Shown one piece after another: positions 13,620-15,699 of a DNA stretch of 15,699 nucleotides. Source of the DNA: an uncultured Holophagales bacterium (GTDB taxonomy: Bacteria; Acidobacteriota; Thermoanaerobaculia; UBA5066); the NCBI GenBank assembly GCA_937927565.1, contig CALBDV010000884.1:1-15699 (forward strand). The letters are read 5' to 3'. Every line of letters starts with the position of its first letter. Positions within the stretch are counted from its first letter, which is position 1. The notes below the pieces were generated by a model. The model was not told the origin of the DNA. It searched no databases and saw nothing but the letters and a program-made list of their open reading frames with translations. Position numbers and translations under genes: made by a program.

Positions 13620-15699
13620 ATGAGAGCGACGCGCGCCCTCGCCCTTGGCCTTCTCGGCGCCGTCGTGATCGCGCTGGCGCTTCCGCGCTTCGAGGCGGCC
13701 CAGCCACGGGGCCTCTCCGTCACCCGCCCCCAGGCCGTCGGGATCGCCGACACCGAGGCCCGAAAACTCGGGATTCCGGTGGAGAAGTCGTTCCGGACGG
13801 AGACGTGGGAGGAGAACCCTCTCCTCGAACAGGAGCTCTCGACGGACAGGGCCGCCCGCCGTCGCCTCGCGACGGACGCCGTCGTCGGCCCCCGCCTCGG
13901 CGGCTTCCGCGTCACCTACTTCCGGCCGGGGCTCGAGAAGTACCCGGAATTCGGCTACGTCATCGTCGGGCTCCGCGGCGAGATCCTCGGGGCCCGGGTC
14001 CGCGCCCGCGCCGAGGAGATCGGAGGCCAGCCTGCCATCGCCGACCTGCGCCCGGCCGCCGACCGCTTCGCCGCGTCCAGGGCCTTTCCGGGAGCACCCC
14101 GTCCCGCGTTCGACGGCGCGCGGCCCAACGTGCTCAGGGAGAGGACCGACCACGTCTTCCGGTACCGCGTTCCCCACGCCGGCCCGCCCGAGAACGTTTC
14201 GTTCTTCCTGAACGTCTACTTCGTCGGCGAACGCCTCTCGGGGTGGGAACTGTACGAGGAGTACGTCGACGGGCGCGCCTTCCGTTACGAGCTGGGCGGC
14301 AGCATCGTCACCACGCTGCTGAGGTTCGTCTCCGTCTTCGGTCTCCTCTTCCTTCTCCTCGGGATCTTCCTGAAGAAGTACCACGCCGGAGAGGTGGGGG
14401 TCGGGACCGGCGCCTGGCTCTTCGGCGGCCAGCTCCTCCTCCTGCTGCTCGTCGACGTTGCCCTCTATCGAGCCCAGGGCTACGGGGTCGGGTTCGGCGG
14501 CACGGACGCCTTCCAGACGGCGGCAGCGCAGGCCGCGTTCCGGTTCCTCTTCTTCGACGTCCCCCTCGCGACGCTCGTCTTTCTCTCCTGGTCGGTGGGC
14601 GAGAGCTACGCCCGCGAGCGGTGGGGCGAGCGCCTCGCCTCGTTCGACGCGCTCCTGCGGAGAGACCCGTTCAACGCGACGGTCGGAGGCTCGCTCCTCA
14701 CCGGCCTCCTCGTCTCGCCGGCGGTCGCCGCGGCTGCGCTCGTCCCGTTCCTGCCGTCGATCGCCCTCGGCAAGGCGGTTCCCGTTCTGGGTGACCTCTC
14801 GAGCCTCGTCCTGTCGTCCGAGGTCGGACCGGCGACGGCCGTCCTGGTGGCGCTGGGCAGCGCGATTCCCGTCGCCGTCGTGGCGATCCTCTTCGCCCTT
14901 TCGGCGTTCCACCGTCGACGCGTCCCCCTGCTCGGCTTCGTCGCCTCGGCCCTCGTCGGCTCGGTCCTGGCCATTGGCCTGGCGCCCGTCGGTCCCGAGG
15001 TCCTCCGGTTCCTCCTCGGCTTCGGTGCTCCGCTCGCGGCCGCCGGGGTCTTCATCGCTTCCGACCTCCTCGCCTCGGCCGTGTCGCTGTTTGCGGCGAC
15101 GCTCCTCCTCGGGCTCCTCCCCCTCCTCCGCTCTTTCGAGGGGCCGGCGCTCCACGGCACGGCCGCGGCACTCCTCGTGCCCCTCCTCGTCCTGCTCGCC
15201 CTCGCCGTGGCGGGGCTCGCCACGCGGCGGACCGTCCAGTACCGCTACGAGGACCTCGCGCCGCACGTGAGGCGGATCGCCGAGCGCGAACGCGTGAAGG
15301 CCGAGATCGACGCCGCGAACCGCATCCAGGCGGCCCTCCTCCCGCCGAGCGACCCCAAGCTGCCCGGAGTCGTCGTCGCGTCCCACTACCGCGCCGCCAC
15401 CGAGATCGGCGGCGACTACTTCGACTTCCTCCCGCTCTCCGAGGGACGGCTCGGCCTGGCCTTCGGCGACGTCGCCGGCCACGGCCTCACGAGCGGCATC
15501 GTCATGGCAATGGCGAAATCGGCCCTCCTGGTGCAGACAGGGCACGACCCCTCGCCCGTACGCGTCATGGAAGTGCTGAACGAAACGGTGAGGAAAACGG
15601 CGCCGAAGCGGATGCTGATGACGTTCTTCTTCGGCGTCCTCGACCCGCCCACCGGGACGCTCCGCTACTGCTCCGCCGGACACCTCGACCCGTACGTCG
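13620..15699 (+). CDS. Membrane-anchored SpoIIE/RsbU-type serine phosphatase, 3' end cut off by the window
   Basis: At least 693 residues are present and the frame is open at the window end. Residues 7-22 form an N-terminal membrane anchor or signal peptide. About 23-227 is a hydrophilic, probably extracytoplasmic domain of unrecognised family (VTYFRPGLEKYPEFGYVIVG). About 228-537 carries eight or so membrane segments. A linker helix with the RsbU-like pattern EIDAANRIQAALLPP leads to a PP2C-type domain from about 560, with metal-binding Asp599 and Asp602 in IGGDYFDF and Asp617 in FGDVAGHGLTSG, then the SAGH motif near the window edge. Such phosphatases dephosphorylate an anti-sigma-factor antagonist (partner switching) in response to a signal; here the signal would be sensed by the outer or membrane part. 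The start at 13620 gives the anchor; no standard ribosome site is seen. The partner proteins are not in the window. Confidence 0.88.
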   Translation, partial: MRATRALALGLLGAVVIALALPRFEAAQPRGLSVTRPQAVGIADTEARKLGIPVEKSFRTETWEENPLLEQELSTDRAARRRLATDAVVGPRLGGFRVTYFRPGLEKYPEFGYVIVGLRGEILGARVRARAEEIGGQPAIADLRPAADRFAASRAFPGAPRPAFDGARPNVLRERTDHVFRYRVPHAGPPENVSFFLNVYFVGERLSGWELYEEYVDGRAFRYELGGSIVTTLLRFVSVFGLLFLLLGIFLKKYHAGEVGVGTGAWLFGGQLLLLLLVDVALYRAQGYGVGFGGTDAFQTAAAQAAFRFLFFDVPLATLVFLSWSVGESYARERWGERLASFDALLRRDPFNATVGGSLLTGLLVSPAVAAAALVPFLPSIALGKAVPVLGDLSSLVLSSEVGPATAVLVALGSAIPVAVVAILFALSAFHRRRVPLLGFVASALVGSVLAIGLAPVGPEVLRFLLGFGAPLAAAGVFIASDLLASAVSLFAATLLLGLLPLLRSFEGPALHGTAAALLVPLLVLLALAVAGLATRRTVQYRYEDLAPHVRRIAERERVKAEIDAANRIQAALLPPSDPKLPGVVVASHYRAATEIGGDYFDFLPLSEGRLGLAFGDVAGHGLTSGIVMAMAKSALLVQTGHDPSPVRVMEVLNETVRKTAPKRMLMTFFFGVLDPPTGTLRYCSAGHLDPYV

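Noticed and set aside
14300..15240. Possible CAAX-protease-like (CPBP) membrane domain in the phosphatase
   Set aside because: The hydrophobic layout suggested it, but I cannot find the EExxxR and His motifs of that family.
12612..15683. 1023-codon minus-strand frame containing the hydroxyacid dehydrogenase
   Set aside because: The part upstream of 13526 is antisense to the phosphatase gene, is low-complexity Glu/Arg/Gly sequence and has no domain character.

Overview
The window is about 70% G+C, almost every gene shows extreme G/C third positions, and it ends inside a gene on both sides. It carries an Oar-like TonB-dependent receptor with an N-terminal carboxypeptidase-regulatory-like domain, a zinc-ribbon/TPR protein, a bactofilin-like membrane protein and a large membrane-anchored RsbU/SpoIIE phosphatase. 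This mix suggests a Gram-negative, probably soil or sediment bacterium of the Acidobacteriota (Thermoanaerobaculia/Holophagae-like) or a relative. That assignment is an inference from gene content. I see no rRNA, tRNA, CRISPR array, transposase, phage gene or integration site, so this looks like ordinary chromosome.

Layout. Positions 1-8767 are read entirely from the minus strand. In transcription order the genes are: an ECF sigma factor (8767-8186), a small membrane protein that is probably its anti-sigma factor (8172-7663), a signal-peptide-bearing bactofilin-like membrane protein (7649-6747), 3-hydroxybutyryl-CoA dehydrogenase (6675-5797), a zinc-ribbon/TPR protein whose TTG start overlaps the dehydrogenase stop (5800-3938), the TonB-dependent receptor (3646-854), and an SDR 3-oxoacyl reductase cut by the window edge (730-1). 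Between TPR gene and receptor lies the best regulatory region: a perfect TTGACA -35 box, a CAGAAT -10 box, a perfect 7-4-7 inverted repeat just downstream of the predicted start, and a possible 23-codon leader ORF ending one base before the receptor start.

From 8899 rightward the plus strand carries a secreted protein of unknown function ending near a very strong GC hairpin, then an ABC exporter pair (ATPase 10210-10956 and permease 10953-12608, overlapping by GTGA). A D-2-hydroxyacid dehydrogenase (13526-12612, minus) converges on the permease with a 3-base gap. Divergent from it, a multi-pass membrane protein with a C-terminal PP2C/RsbU-type phosphatase domain starts at 13620 and runs off the right end.

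How they may work together. The sigma/anti-sigma/bactofilin-like trio reads as an envelope-response module. The two oxidoreductases (SDR and HBD) both act on 3-oxo/3-hydroxyacyl thioesters, usually with opposite stereochemistry, and sit in one gene run with an outer-membrane receptor. The ABC exporter, hydroxyacid dehydrogenase and phosphatase look like separate transcription units. Three of these starts have no usable Shine-Dalgarno and instead carry a TANNNT or TANNNA box six or seven bases before the start codon, the signature of leaderless transcripts. I found no convincing new defence or mobile system. The most unusual items are the receptor's promoter/operator/leader arrangement, the anti-sigma/bactofilin-like operon, the leaderless starts and the multi-domain phosphatase.
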